From NCBI GenBank assembly GCA_030683815.1, contig JAUXPJ010000002.1:1-64000 (forward strand): DNA of 64,000 nucleotides, in the 5' to 3' direction. Numbering within the stretch: position 1 is the first letter of the stretch; each line of letters starts with the position of its first letter. Source of the stretch: Flavobacteriaceae bacterium (GTDB lineage Bacteria; Bacteroidota; Bacteroidia; Flavobacteriales; Flavobacteriaceae). A program made the translations under genes and the position numbers. Under the pieces are notes generated by a model. The model saw only the letters and a program-made list of their open reading frames with translations, ran no database searches and was not told where the DNA came from. Shown piece by piece: positions 1 to 8,821 of the stretch.

Positions 1-1
1 G

Positions 2-112
2 CAAATTTTAAGCATATCTGCTTTTGACAAAACTCCGATAAGTCAATTATTGAACGACTTTCAAAACAATCAAAATGTCAATGAACATCAATATAATATT
101 TTTGATGATTAA
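2..112 (+). CDS. C-terminal fragment of an unidentified protein
   Basis: The window opens inside a reading frame that runs 36 codons to a TAA at 110-112. The visible tail is polar and Asn/Gln-rich and ends in Phe-Asp-Asp. No domain can be recognised in so short a piece, and the start lies outside the window. It is kept because the frame is open from the very edge and composition suits a Bacteroidota C-terminus. It could be a chance open frame, hence low confidence. The following 112-317 region holds only AT-rich sequence with a weak hairpin at 223-249 and no recognisable gene. Confidence 0.4.
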   Translation, partial: QILSISAFDKTPISQLLNDFQNNQNVNEHQYNIFDD

Positions 113-317
113 ACTATTTTTTTAACGCACCAGCACTAATTCCAAATTATAAATTCTTAACTAAACAATGACAACAAACAGAACTTTTACCATGTTAAAA
201 GCTAGTATCCCACAGAGTGTGTAAGTAAAAAACATGAGGGTTTTTACTTTCTAATTAATCATAAAATTACTATTGATTAAAGTTACGCTGAATTACAGGT
301 GTTGTTGATGGTTGGCT

Positions 318-1508
318 TTATTTTATTTTAAACATTTTCTTAGCAATCACACCTTTTATTCTCGATATTAAATTGAAATTCTCAAAAGTTAAATCTTCTA
401 TTTCATCAACACAGTTCGTTAATACTTCAAAACCATTTTTTGTTATCCGCACTGTATCTGAATGTCTAAATCCACCAATTCCTTCAATGTAAATTCCAGG
501 TTCAATGCTAACTACCATATTCTCTTTTAAAATAGTTTTATCTCCTTCGGCAAGGAATGGTTCCTCATGATTCCCAAGTCCTATTCCATGACCTGTTCTA
601 TGCATAATATTGTTTCCTAATCCTTCTTTTTCTAAAAAATGTTTAGAAGCTAAGTCCACTTCTTCTGAAGGAATTCCTTCCCGAAGAATTTTATAACTTT
701 TCTTTCGAGCTTCCAACATTATGCGAAAAATATTTTTTTGCTCATTTGTTGGTTTTTTAGTGAAAAATGTTCGTTCCAGTTCCGCTGCATATCCGTTGAC
801 CCTTAAAAAAGCTAAACTTATATGTGAACCTTCTATTAGTTTATCATCAACCTTAGGAATTCCATGTGGTTGGAAAGATATTCTGCTCGGCCAAGCTGCA
901 ACTAATATGCTTGAAGCTAAATAATCAAAATCAGTTTCGGCAATAATGCTTCTTTGAATATTTTTTCCAATTCCTAATATCTCTAATTCTGTCATTCCGT
1001 AGTAGCAATTAGCGTTTAATTGATGAATTGCGGTTTCACAGTATTTAGAAGCAATTTTGATCAGTTCAATTTCATTTGAACTCTTTATCCAACGTTGTTG
1101 ATTTAGCAGACTACATTCTTGAATCTGAAAAGTTACAGATTTAAGGAGAGCATAGATTTCAAAAGGGGTTTTATTTTCTACCCCAATTGTTTTACATTTC
1201 TTTATTTCGTCTATTAAAATATCTTCCCATCGTTCTCCCTCTTTAGCAGGATATTCCCAGTAATATTTTAACTCATCAACATTTTTTACATGTTTTAGAT
1301 GAGCCAATTCCATTTTAGGCACAATGAAAGTTACTTTATCTGATTTGACAACTAAAACAAATAATCTTTCAAGACTTTTGTAAGTGAGTCCTGTTAAATA
1401 ATAAATGCTTTCTTCTTCAGATACAACGAATGCATCTAATTTATGCTTCATCACATTTTGCTGAAGTGTCTCCATTCGCTGTTTAAATTCTGATTTTGGT
1501 ATATTCAT
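318..1508 (-). CDS. M24 family (aminopeptidase P/creatinase fold) hydrolase with altered metal site
   Basis: This is a 396-aa protein with a creatinase-like N-terminal domain (about 8-135) and a pita-bread M24 domain (about 145-375). The signature HRTGHGIG (303-310) and IEPG (335-338) are clear, and His215 fits the first catalytic His. The usual di-metal ligands are not conserved. Where prolidases have Asp-Asp-His-Glu-Glu, this protein has Ala233, Glu243, His307, Glu336 and Ser350. Metal-independent members such as creatinase show similar losses, so a C-N hydrolase that is not a classical Xaa-Pro peptidase is plausible. The substrate is unknown. It stands alone on the minus strand and its ATG is at 1506-1508. 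Confidence 0.8.
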   Translation of the reverse strand: MNIPKSEFKQRMETLQQNVMKHKLDAFVVSEEESIYYLTGLTYKSLERLFVLVVKSDKVTFIVPKMELAHLKHVKNVDELKYYWEYPAKEGERWEDILIDEIKKCKTIGVENKTPFEIYALLKSVTFQIQECSLLNQQRWIKSSNEIELIKIASKYCETAIHQLNANCYYGMTELEILGIGKNIQRSIIAETDFDYLASSILVAAWPSRISFQPHGIPKVDDKLIEGSHISLAFLRVNGYAAELERTFFTKKPTNEQKNIFRIMLEARKKSYKILREGIPSEEVDLASKHFLEKEGLGNNIMHRTGHGIGLGNHEEPFLAEGDKTILKENMVVSIEPGIYIEGIGGFRHSDTVRITKNGFEVLTNCVDEIEDLTFENFNLISRIKGVIAKKMFKIK

Positions 1509-1652
1509 TTGTTCTTGCTTGCCGCTAACTTGCTTATAACTGCTATGAATTACGTTTTAACCTGCTGGCATAGAAATCTTTTCCGTGCCTTCAAAACAAA
1601 ATTATCTCTTTTTACTGCACTCATGCAGACCACAGTAATTGAAAGAAAAACT

Positions 1653-2660
1653 TTATTCCTCAATCGGAATATAAATCTCTTTAATCCATTTGGCCGGATT
1701 GGGAACTTCTTTCGGATTGGTAACAAAAACCTCAAATGGTTCACCAGTTAGTTTAGTAACAAATCCCTGTACTGCTAAATTTTTATAAGCCGTTTCCCAA
1801 GCTTCTGTAGAATTATTGTAGTTTCCTCTTAGAATAGTTTTAAAAGTGCGTTGCGGATTCATCATTCCAACCATCACCGTTTTATCTGTAGTTATCAACT
1901 TTTCTTTGATGGGAATACAAGTAGAAAACATAGCCGTTTGCATAACATCATCCCATTTGTGATTGATATTAAAGGGTTTCCCTGCCGACTCAATATGATT
2001 AGCTTTCATAAAAGTATCGAGATTAGCAAAAATTTCGTTCATTTTATTTTCAACTTCATCAAACCTACAAGAAGTCGTTTGATATAGATAATATCCTCCG
2101 CCATAATCAACCAAACCAACAGATTCTACACTAAACACTTTCATTTCTTTCTGCAGATATTCATCTAATAATTCCAAACCGCGTTCCAACATCTGGCCTA
2201 TTTCAGGATCCATTTTGGCAGCCATAAATCTTGCTAAAAAAGGCAATTCACCGTTCATTTTCCAAGTAATTTCAACACCTTCGGCTACTTTTTTAAATTG
2301 CCAGGTTCCGTTAACCACTCCTTTTCCTTCAAAATGGGTAATATCCTGAATCTTTTCATTTGGGATCGATGCCAAATTTTCCATATTTCCGTTACCGGAA
2401 TCTGCTTTCCAAGTGAAAGTTGCTCCAAAACCGATAGTTTTTTCAGGAAATGTATATACAATAGTAGAATCTGTTTCGTTCCAAGGATCCCAATGTTCCC
2501 AAGTTTTGTAATCATTTACAGCATCAAAAGCAACTTCAATTGGAACCTGGATAATTCGAGTTCTTTTTACCTCATAATGTCCATTTAAAGTGGCCAAATA
2601 AAGTGAGCTACCAACAAAAGCCATTAACAACAAAAAAAGAATGTATTTTAAAATTTTCAT
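1653..2660 (-). CDS. Membrane-anchored SRPBCC plus GyrI-like effector-binding protein
   Basis: A 335-aa protein with one N-terminal hydrophobic segment (about 4-23) that is probably a signal anchor. Residues about 30-175 have the features of an SRPBCC/polyketide-cyclase-like ligand-binding domain, including the early WEHWDPW motif. Residues about 185-335 resemble the GyrI-like/AraC effector-binding domain. No DNA-binding domain is present, so it is unlikely to be a transcription factor. Such two-domain proteins occur widely in Bacteroidota without an assigned function; binding of a small hydrophobic ligand at the membrane is inference. It diverges from the dipeptidyl peptidase III gene. Confidence 0.7.
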   Translation of the reverse strand: MKILKYILFLLLMAFVGSSLYLATLNGHYEVKRTRIIQVPIEVAFDAVNDYKTWEHWDPWNETDSTIVYTFPEKTIGFGATFTWKADSGNGNMENLASIPNEKIQDITHFEGKGVVNGTWQFKKVAEGVEITWKMNGELPFLARFMAAKMDPEIGQMLERGLELLDEYLQKEMKVFSVESVGLVDYGGGYYLYQTTSCRFDEVENKMNEIFANLDTFMKANHIESAGKPFNINHKWDDVMQTAMFSTCIPIKEKLITTDKTVMVGMMNPQRTFKTILRGNYNNSTEAWETAYKNLAVQGFVTKLTGEPFEVFVTNPKEVPNPAKWIKEIYIPIEE

Positions 2661-2749
2661 ATCAGATCATTTAGAATTGGGAAACTAAATTACGAATAAG
2701 TTTACCTTTTTTAAGTAAATTTGACCTTTATCAATTAAATCTACATAAA

Positions 2750-4780
2750 ATGTTTAAAATTTATAAATTATTTTTATTTCTTTTTTTAACATTGACGCTA
2801 CTATCATCTTGTAAAAAAGAAACAACCTCAATAAATCAAACTTCTGCTGATCATTTTAATTATAATGCCGAACAATTTGCCGATGTACAGGTTCTTCGTT
2901 ATCAAATCCCGGATTTCGATAAATTAACGCCAAAACAAAAAGAATTGGTGTATTATTTAACGCAAGCAGGTTTAGCAGGAAGAGATATTATATACGATCA
3001 AAACTATCGTTATAATTTAAAAATCCGTCGAACTTTTGAACATATTTACACTACATATCAAGGAGATAAAACTACCGAAAATTGGAAAAATTTTGAATTG
3101 TATTTAAAGCGTATTTGGTTTTCTAACGGAATTCATCATCACTATTCTAACGATAAATTTATTCCGGTATTTTCTAAAGAATATTTTGAAGGTCTTTTAA
3201 AAGAAACCAATACAACACTATCTGCCGAAGTACTTGAAGTAATTTTTAATGATAAGGATGCTAAAAAAGTAAACTTAGATCCAACTAAAGAGTTGGTTTT
3301 AGGTTCTGCTGTTAATTTTTACGGAGCGGATATTACAGAAAAAGATGTGGATCAATTCTACTCCAAAATCATTGATAAAAACGATCCAATGCCTATCGAA
3401 TATGGGTTGAATTCTAAATTAGTGAAAGAGAATGGAGTTCTAAAAGAAAAAGTCTGGAAAGTTGGTGGCATGTATTCGGCGGCCATTGAAAAAATAGTTT
3501 TTTGGCTTGAAAAAGCCAAATCAGTAGCTGAAAATAAGGCACAGGGAAAAGCTTTAGGATTGTTAATTGAGTATTACAAAACGGGTGATTTAAAAACTTG
3601 GGATGCTTATAATATTGCATGGGCAACTGCCACTGAAGGCAATATTGATTATATCAGCGGATTTGTAGAAGTTTACAATGACCCAAAAGGATTTAGAGGT
3701 TCCTACGAAACAGTTGTTCAAATTAAAGATTTTGATATGTCGGCCAAGATGGAGGTTTTAGCTAAAAACGCTCAATGGTTTGAAGACAATTCAACCTTAT
3801 TGGAAAATCATAAAAAGAAGAATGTAGTGGGTGTTTCCTATAAAACCGTTAATGTTGCGGGTGAAGCCGGTGATTCTTCGCCAACAACAGCGATTGGAGT
3901 TAATCTTCCAAACAACAATTGGATTCGTGAAAAACACGGTTCTAAATCAGTTTCACTAGGAAATATTATCCACGCATATAACAATGCCGGTGGTGGTGAA
4001 AAAATTAAAGAGTTTGCTTTTTCAAATGAAGAGATTGAATTAGAAGAAAATTATGGACAAATAGCAGATAAATTACACACCTCACTCCATGAAGTAATTG
4101 GCCACGCTAGCGGACAAATCAACAAAGGGATTGGAATGCCAAAAGAAACACTTAAAAATTATGCCTCTACTTTAGAAGAAGCAAGAGCAGATTTAGTGGG
4201 ACTTTATTATTTATCCGATAAAAAATTAGAAGAATTGAAGTTAACAGATGATGCTACTAAACTCGGAAAAACTGCTTATAATAATTATATCAGAAATGGT
4301 TTGATAACACAATTAATTCGTGTAAAATTAGGTGATGATATTGAAGAAGCTCATATGAGAAATCGTCAGTTAGTAGCTGCTTGGGTTTATGAAAAAGGTG
4401 CTGCTGATAAAGTAATTGAAAAAGTGACTAAAAATGGAAAAACCTATTTTGTCATTAATGATTACACTAAATTGAGGAAACTATTTGGTAATTTATTATG
4501 TGAAATTCAACGCATCAAATCGGAAGGTGATTATGAAAGCGGTAAATATTTAGTAGAGAAATACGGTGTAAAAGTAAATCAAAAAATTCATAAAGAAGTA
4601 CTAGAAAGAAGTAAACATTTCAAATCAGCTCCATATAACGGATTCATCAACCCTGTATTAACACCGGTTACAAACAAAAATGGAAAAATTACTGATGTAA
4701 AAGTTGAATATCCAACAAACTTTACCGATCAAATGTTGTATTACGCCAAAACGTATACCACTTTACCTGATGAAAATTAA
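2750..4780 (+). CDS. Dipeptidyl peptidase III (M49) lipoprotein
   Basis: This 676-aa zinc peptidase of family M49 would release dipeptides from peptide N-termini. The zinc motif is HEVIGH at 447-452 (family form HExxxH) and the third ligand lies in EEARAD (from 476). The N-terminus has a hydrophobic signal followed by a lipobox, Leu-Ser-Ser-Cys (Cys21), so it is exported and lipid-anchored, unlike cytosolic eukaryotic DPP III. Residues after the Cys (Lys-Lys-Glu) only weakly resemble a surface-export signal. A clear rho-independent terminator follows at 4800-4830. The length suits bacterial M49 proteins. A role in scavenging peptides in the envelope is inferred. Confidence 0.92.
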   Translation: MFKIYKLFLFLFLTLTLLSSCKKETTSINQTSADHFNYNAEQFADVQVLRYQIPDFDKLTPKQKELVYYLTQAGLAGRDIIYDQNYRYNLKIRRTFEHIYTTYQGDKTTENWKNFELYLKRIWFSNGIHHHYSNDKFIPVFSKEYFEGLLKETNTTLSAEVLEVIFNDKDAKKVNLDPTKELVLGSAVNFYGADITEKDVDQFYSKIIDKNDPMPIEYGLNSKLVKENGVLKEKVWKVGGMYSAAIEKIVFWLEKAKSVAENKAQGKALGLLIEYYKTGDLKTWDAYNIAWATATEGNIDYISGFVEVYNDPKGFRGSYETVVQIKDFDMSAKMEVLAKNAQWFEDNSTLLENHKKKNVVGVSYKTVNVAGEAGDSSPTTAIGVNLPNNNWIREKHGSKSVSLGNIIHAYNNAGGGEKIKEFAFSNEEIELEENYGQIADKLHTSLHEVIGHASGQINKGIGMPKETLKNYASTLEEARADLVGLYYLSDKKLEELKLTDDATKLGKTAYNNYIRNGLITQLIRVKLGDDIEEAHMRNRQLVAAWVYEKGAADKVIEKVTKNGKTYFVINDYTKLRKLFGNLLCEIQRIKSEGDYESGKYLVEKYGVKVNQKIHKEVLERSKHFKSAPYNGFINPVLTPVTNKNGKITDVKVEYPTNFTDQMLYYAKTYTTLPDEN

Positions 4781-4799
4781 TTGAATTACAAATTCTTAT

Positions 4800-4830
4800 A
4801 AAATCCGTTCAAAAATGAATGGATTTTTTT
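4800..4830 (+). terminator. Rho-independent terminator after the DPP III gene
   Basis: Arms AAAATCCGTTC (4800-4810) and GAATGGATTTT (4817-4827) pair with one G-T wobble around a 6-nt loop, followed by T residues. An ATG at 4815 that opens a longer SDR frame sits inside this hairpin, which argues against its use as a start. Confidence 0.85.
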
Positions 4831-4856
4831 ATATTCATCATCTAAATATACTTTTT

Positions 4857-5573
4857 ATGAAAAATGCCATTATCATTGGAGCAAGCTCCGGAATCGGAAA
4901 AGAATTAGCCCTTATTTTAGTCGAAAATGGTTATCAAGTTGCCATTACCGGTAGAAGATCGGATGAATTGGAAAAAATAAAATCGACCAAGTCATCACAA
5001 TTTATTATAAAACAACATGATATTACCAACCAAGCGCAAACAACTCAGGTTTTTTCTGAACTCATTCAAGAAATGGGAACTGTTGATCTTATTATTCACA
5101 GTTCCGGAATAGGAGATCCCAATTATCAGTTGGATTTTGAAGTTGATTTGCCAACGATAAGAACCAATGTTTTAGGTGCCACGCAACTCTACGGATTAGC
5201 CTATAATTTATTTAAAAAACAAGGATTTGGTCATTTAGTTGGAATTACATCTGTGGCTTCAATCAGAGGAAATAGACATGTTCCTGCTTATTTTGCCTCG
5301 AAAGCTTACCAAGCCAGTTATTTGGAATCACTTTGGTTCAAAGCTCAAAAAAGTAAATTACCAATTTTTATTACCGATATTCAGCCTGGTTTTGTAGATA
5401 CTCCTATGGCGCTAGGAAAAACCTTTTGGATGGCTACCAGTCAAAAAGCGGCGAAACAAATTTTTACAGCCATTGTAGCAAAGAAGAAAAAAGCATATAT
5501 CACCAAACGATGGGCTCTGGTTGCTTTTGTCATGAAATTAACTCCATCAAAGTTATACGCCAAACTATTTTAA
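4857..5573 (+). CDS. Short-chain dehydrogenase/reductase (SDR)
   Basis: A classical SDR of 238 aa from the preferred ATG at 4857. The nucleotide-binding GASSGIG is at 8-14, and the catalytic Ser132, Tyr145 and Lys149 (YFASK) are in place. An in-frame ATG 42 nt upstream was rejected because it lies in the loop of the preceding gene's terminator and adds residues not typical of the fold. An NAD(P)-dependent oxidoreductase is certain at family level; the substrate cannot be read from the sequence. A bidirectional terminator separates it from the convergent ilvE gene. Confidence 0.88.
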   Translation: MKNAIIIGASSGIGKELALILVENGYQVAITGRRSDELEKIKSTKSSQFIIKQHDITNQAQTTQVFSELIQEMGTVDLIIHSSGIGDPNYQLDFEVDLPTIRTNVLGATQLYGLAYNLFKKQGFGHLVGITSVASIRGNRHVPAYFASKAYQASYLESLWFKAQKSKLPIFITDIQPGFVDTPMALGKTFWMATSQKAAKQIFTAIVAKKKKAYITKRWALVAFVMKLTPSKLYAKLF

Positions 5574-5575
5574 AC

Positions 5576-5607
5576 AAAAATGAGAGCGAAATGCTCTCAT
5601 TTTTTTG
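5576..5607. terminator. Bidirectional terminator between SDR gene and ilvE
   Basis: Perfect arms TGAGAGC (5581-5587) and GCTCTCA (5593-5599) with a 5-nt loop are flanked by A5 on the left and T7-8 on the right. The hairpin can therefore end both convergent transcripts. Confidence 0.9.
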
Positions 5608-5611
5608 TTTA

Positions 5612-6685
5612 TTATAACTTCACTTCCACCCTCCATCCATACGGATCTTCCGAACGGTTGTACTGAATATCGGTAACCCGTTTTTTTAATTGTTGAGCGT
5701 AACTATTTTCTAATCTTGGTAAATCATACTCTTTCTCATCGTAAGCAAAACTTACAATAGGACTGATGACCGCTGCGGTTCCGGCACCAAAAATTTCTTT
5801 TAACGTACCGTTATTGGATGCTTCCAAAATTTCTTTTACAGCTACCGGACGAACTTCTACCGAAATTCCCATGTCTTGTGCTAACTGAATCAAACTCTTG
5901 CGAGTAACACCATCTAAAATACGATCACTTGTTGGCGCAGTTAGCAAAGTATCATTAACACGGAAAAACACATTCATCGTTCCGGCTTCTTCTAAATATT
6001 GATGGGTATTAGAATCAGTCCAAATTACTTGCTGATAACCTTTTTCAATCGCTAATTTAGTGGGATAAAATTGCGCTCCATAATTTCCGGCAGCTTTTGC
6101 AAAACCTACACCACCATCAGCAGCTCTACTGTATTTTTGAGCTATTTCTACCCTAACTTCTCCTTTGTAATAAGGTTTTACCGGAGAACAGATAATCATA
6201 AATTTATAATTATTAGATCTACTTGCCACAACACCCGGCTCAGTAGCCATTACAAATGGACGGATGTATAAGGAGTTTCCTTCTCCGGGTTTAATCCATT
6301 CGTGATCCATTTTCATCAAAGTAATTAATCCATCCATAAAATACTCTTCAGGAAATTCAGGAATAGCCATCCGCTTTGCTGAAATATTGATGCGTTTTTG
6401 ATTTTGTTCCGGGCGAAAAAGCCATACTCGACCATCATCATCTTTATATGCTTTCATTCCTTCAAAAACTGCCTGTCCGTAATGAAAAACTTTTGCAGAT
6501 GGTTCCAACATTAAAGCTTGATAAGGTCTGATTTTTGGCGTTTGCCATTCTCCATCAACAAAATCACATTCAAACATATGATCTGTAAAAGTTGAACCAA
6601 ATACCAAATTTTCAAAATCAACTTCAGAAATGCGAGAATTCACTATTTTTTCTATATCGATTTTTGTTGATATGTTTGTATTCAT
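5612..6685 (-). CDS. ilvE: Branched-chain amino-acid aminotransferase
   Basis: A 357-aa class IV PLP aminotransferase that interconverts Leu/Ile/Val and their 2-oxo acids with glutamate/2-oxoglutarate. The PLP lysine is Lys197 within GFAKAAGNYG, and the downstream EEAGTMNVFF segment is typical of IlvE. The length matches the long bacterial form. It is transcribed alone toward a shared terminator. A -7 element TATATTTG lies at 6708-6715, with a perfect 12-nt palindrome just upstream, so repression or activation at this promoter is plausible. No leader peptide or attenuator was seen here. Confidence 0.95.
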   Translation of the reverse strand: MNTNISTKIDIEKIVNSRISEVDFENLVFGSTFTDHMFECDFVDGEWQTPKIRPYQALMLEPSAKVFHYGQAVFEGMKAYKDDDGRVWLFRPEQNQKRINISAKRMAIPEFPEEYFMDGLITLMKMDHEWIKPGEGNSLYIRPFVMATEPGVVASRSNNYKFMIICSPVKPYYKGEVRVEIAQKYSRAADGGVGFAKAAGNYGAQFYPTKLAIEKGYQQVIWTDSNTHQYLEEAGTMNVFFRVNDTLLTAPTSDRILDGVTRKSLIQLAQDMGISVEVRPVAVKEILEASNNGTLKEIFGAGTAAVISPIVSFAYDEKEYDLPRLENSYAQQLKKRVTDIQYNRSEDPYGWRVEVKL

Positions 6686-6707
6686 AAGTATAGATTAATT
6701 GTGGGTA

Positions 6708-6734
6708 CAAATATACAAAAAAGAAAACGTTTTC
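6708..6734 (-). promoter_or_regulatory. ilvE promoter -7 element with adjacent palindromic operator candidate
   Basis: On the minus strand TATATTTG (6715 to 6708) matches the Bacteroidota TAnnTTTG element, 22 nt before the ATG. Immediately upstream is the perfect palindrome GAAAACGTTTTC (6723-6734), of the type bound by LacI/GalR-class regulators. No TTG is seen at -33. A second palindrome CCACTaaattaAGTGG is at 6759-6774. The binding protein is unknown. Confidence 0.45.
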
Positions 6735-6863
6735 GTGTGCTGTAATTTCTACTAAAATCCACTAAATTAAGTGGTTACGACATTGTTTTAAAATATTTTA
6801 ATCTATTAAGAATGTGGTAATTACAATTATAATTATTTGTATATTTAGCAATGATACTAAAAA

Positions 6864-7538
6864 ATGATTAGAAATATCATAAAGACATCTGATGGTTCAT
6901 CAACGATATTTTTACCGGAATGGCAAGAAACTTATCATTCTAGACATGGTGCAATTCAAGAAGCTTATCATGTTTTTATAAATAATGGTTTGTATTATTA
7001 TTTAGAACATCAAAAAACAAACTCAATTCAACTAATGGAAATTGGTTTTGGAACCGGATTAAATTGTTATATCACGTATCTTGAAAGCGAAAAATCAATT
7101 ATTCATATTGACTATGTCGGAATTGAAGCTTTTCCGGTGACAGAAGCTGAATTTCAACAATTAAATTATGTTACTGCGTTAAAATCAATTGAAAAAAAAT
7201 CAGTTTTTGATACAATTCACCAATCAATCTGGAATCAAAAAACGACCATTTCACCGCAATTCAATCTTACAAAACGTTTGGAAAAAATTGAAAATATTAC
7301 CGATGAAAATAGCTTTGACTTGATTTATTTTGATGCCTTTGGTGCACAAGTTCAACCAGAACTTTGGACAGAAATTATTTTTAAAAAGATGTATAAAGCA
7401 ATGAAAACTAACGGAATTTTGGTAACTTACGCGGCAAAAGGAAGTGTGAGAAGATCTATGCAGGCAGTTGGATTTCAGGTTGAACGACTGCCGGGACCTC
7501 CAGGAAAAAGAGAAATGTTAAGAGCACAAAAACTTTAA
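6864..7538 (+). CDS. mnmD: tRNA 5-methylaminomethyl-2-thiouridine methyltransferase MnmD
   Basis: A 224-aa Rossmann-fold methyltransferase matching the stand-alone MnmC1-type domain (MnmD). It would methylate aminomethyl-uridine at the tRNA wobble position using S-adenosylmethionine. The SAM-binding stretch MEIGFGTGLNCY is at about 59-70 and the family motif YFDAFGAQVQPELW at about 154-167. The FAD-dependent MnmC2 half of the enterobacterial fusion is absent, as in other Bacteroidota. It is divergent from ilvE and is followed after 11 nt by a small membrane protein gene, probably co-transcribed. Confidence 0.9.
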   Translation: MIRNIIKTSDGSSTIFLPEWQETYHSRHGAIQEAYHVFINNGLYYYLEHQKTNSIQLMEIGFGTGLNCYITYLESEKSIIHIDYVGIEAFPVTEAEFQQLNYVTALKSIEKKSVFDTIHQSIWNQKTTISPQFNLTKRLEKIENITDENSFDLIYFDAFGAQVQPELWTEIIFKKMYKAMKTNGILVTYAAKGSVRRSMQAVGFQVERLPGPPGKREMLRAQKL

Positions 7539-7549
7539 AAAAGACGCTT

Positions 7550-7690
7550 ATGCAATTCAATCGATTTAGACAACAAAAGAAACCAAATTACAGACGTTTT
7601 ATTATTTTGGTTTTAATTTTATTATTAGTGATTTTACTTTGGAAAAATGCGGAGACTTTATTGGATGGGCTTTTTACACCTTCACCTTAA
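7550..7690 (+). CDS. Small single-pass membrane protein (46 aa), unidentified
   Basis: An ATG frame of 46 codons starts 11 nt after mnmD on the same strand and ends in TAA. It has a basic N-terminus (several Arg/Lys/Gln in residues 5-16), one very hydrophobic helix (about 17-31, Leu/Ile/Val-rich) and a short polar tail ending Thr-Pro-Ser-Pro. This is the layout of a genuine small inner-membrane protein with N-in topology. Its end overlaps the convergent glycosyltransferase gene by 9 nt. I do not recognise a family. Tight coupling to mnmD supports expression, but function is unknown. Confidence 0.6.
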   Translation: MQFNRFRQQKKPNYRRFIILVLILLLVILLWKNAETLLDGLFTPSP

Positions 7691-8821
7691 AAAACGTCTG
7701 CCTTTCCATTCGTATCCTTTTCCAAAGGATAAAACACCTACAATCACCGTATAAAATGGGTAAATAAAACTAAATAGGAAATATTTCGCAATTGATATTT
7801 TGGTGTGATAAAACTGTGAAATAACAAATAATAAAAGGTAATCAACTCCCATTTTCAACATCCAAATTAAAAAGATTTTTGGAAATGAAATCCACTTTAA
7901 GCTAAGTAATAAAAAGGATAAAAACAACCATAAATTCATACTTAAAACAATAATTCCGACTAATTTACCTGCTTTATTTTCATAAGCGACGGTTTTTGCA
8001 GCCCAACGAATTCGCTGATTTATAAATCCTCTCAACGTATTTTGAGGTTGCGTTTGCACAATAACATCTCGGTTTTTCAGATATTTTACACTACTCTTAT
8101 TTCGTTTCAAAAATTTCTCCATCAAAAAAATATCATCACCGCTGGCTATATTTTTATTTCCTTCAAAACCATGAACTTCAATAAAAACAGCTTTTCGGTA
8201 ACACAAATTGGCGCCGTTGCATAAAAAAGGAAATCCAAAACCAAATCCGCCCTGAGTTGCACCCATCAAACTTAAAAAATCGAGTTGTTGAAAATCCTGA
8301 AAAAAGGTTCTATCAGAAGTAAAAATAACAGGTGCAACAACCATATCACAATTGGATGATTGAATAAAATTGTCATATGTTTTAAGCCAGTTTTTAGGCA
8401 CAATGCAATCGGCATCAATAGTGATAATCCACTCATATTGAGATACTTTCAAGGCATTTTCAAGTGCTGTTTTTTTGGGTGATATTGTTTGGATGTTATG
8501 CTGAATTAATCGGATTTGAATAGTCGGATACAATTCCATAAACTGCTGTACAATCTGAAATGAATTATCTGTAGATGTATCATTTACAAGAATTATCTCA
8601 AAATTTTCAAGCGGATAATTCAAGTTTTTAAAACTGTTTAATAAGGCTTTTAAATGAATTTGCTCATTTCTAAACGGAACAATAATAGAAAATGAATTTT
8701 GACAATTCGTTTCAGATGGATTAAAAACTTTTAAATTCCCAATTCCAATGGTTAAAAACAGCATTAACATCAGATATAATAAAATGATAAAACAGCTGAT
8801 TATAAGTACCATCTCATTCAT
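7682..8821 (-). CDS. Membrane-bound family 2 glycosyltransferase
   Basis: A 379-aa GT2 protein with an N-terminal membrane segment (about 4-26), a GT-A catalytic domain and two or three C-terminal membrane helices (about 285-365). It shows the Val-Asn-Asp-Thr-Ser nucleotide-binding start, the Asp-Ala-Asp metal motif (TIDADC), and a QRIRW motif (Q/RxxRW type) typical of processive or membrane-embedded GT2 enzymes. It probably makes a cell-surface glycan or glycolipid; donor and acceptor are unknown. It overlaps the upstream 8814-9755 gene by 8 nt, so the two are translationally coupled. Confidence 0.85.
   Translation of the reverse strand: MNEMVLIISCFIILLYLMLMLFLTIGIGNLKVFNPSETNCQNSFSIIVPFRNEQIHLKALLNSFKNLNYPLENFEIILVNDTSTDNSFQIVQQFMELYPTIQIRLIQHNIQTISPKKTALENALKVSQYEWIITIDADCIVPKNWLKTYDNFIQSSNCDMVVAPVIFTSDRTFFQDFQQLDFLSLMGATQGGFGFGFPFLCNGANLCYRKAVFIEVHGFEGNKNIASGDDIFLMEKFLKRNKSSVKYLKNRDVIVQTQPQNTLRGFINQRIRWAAKTVAYENKAGKLVGIIVLSMNLWLFLSFLLLSLKWISFPKIFLIWMLKMGVDYLLLFVISQFYHTKISIAKYFLFSFIYPFYTVIVGVLSFGKGYEWKGRRFLR

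Noticed and set aside
223-249. Hairpin AAGTAAAAA/TTTTTACTT as terminator of the gene cut by the window start
   Set aside because: The stem is almost all A-T with a 9-nt loop and lies over 100 nt after the stop; stability is doubtful.
4815-4856. Longer N-terminus for the SDR gene from ATG 4815
   Set aside because: The ATG lies in the loop of the preceding terminator, and the Rossmann start fits the ATG at 4857.
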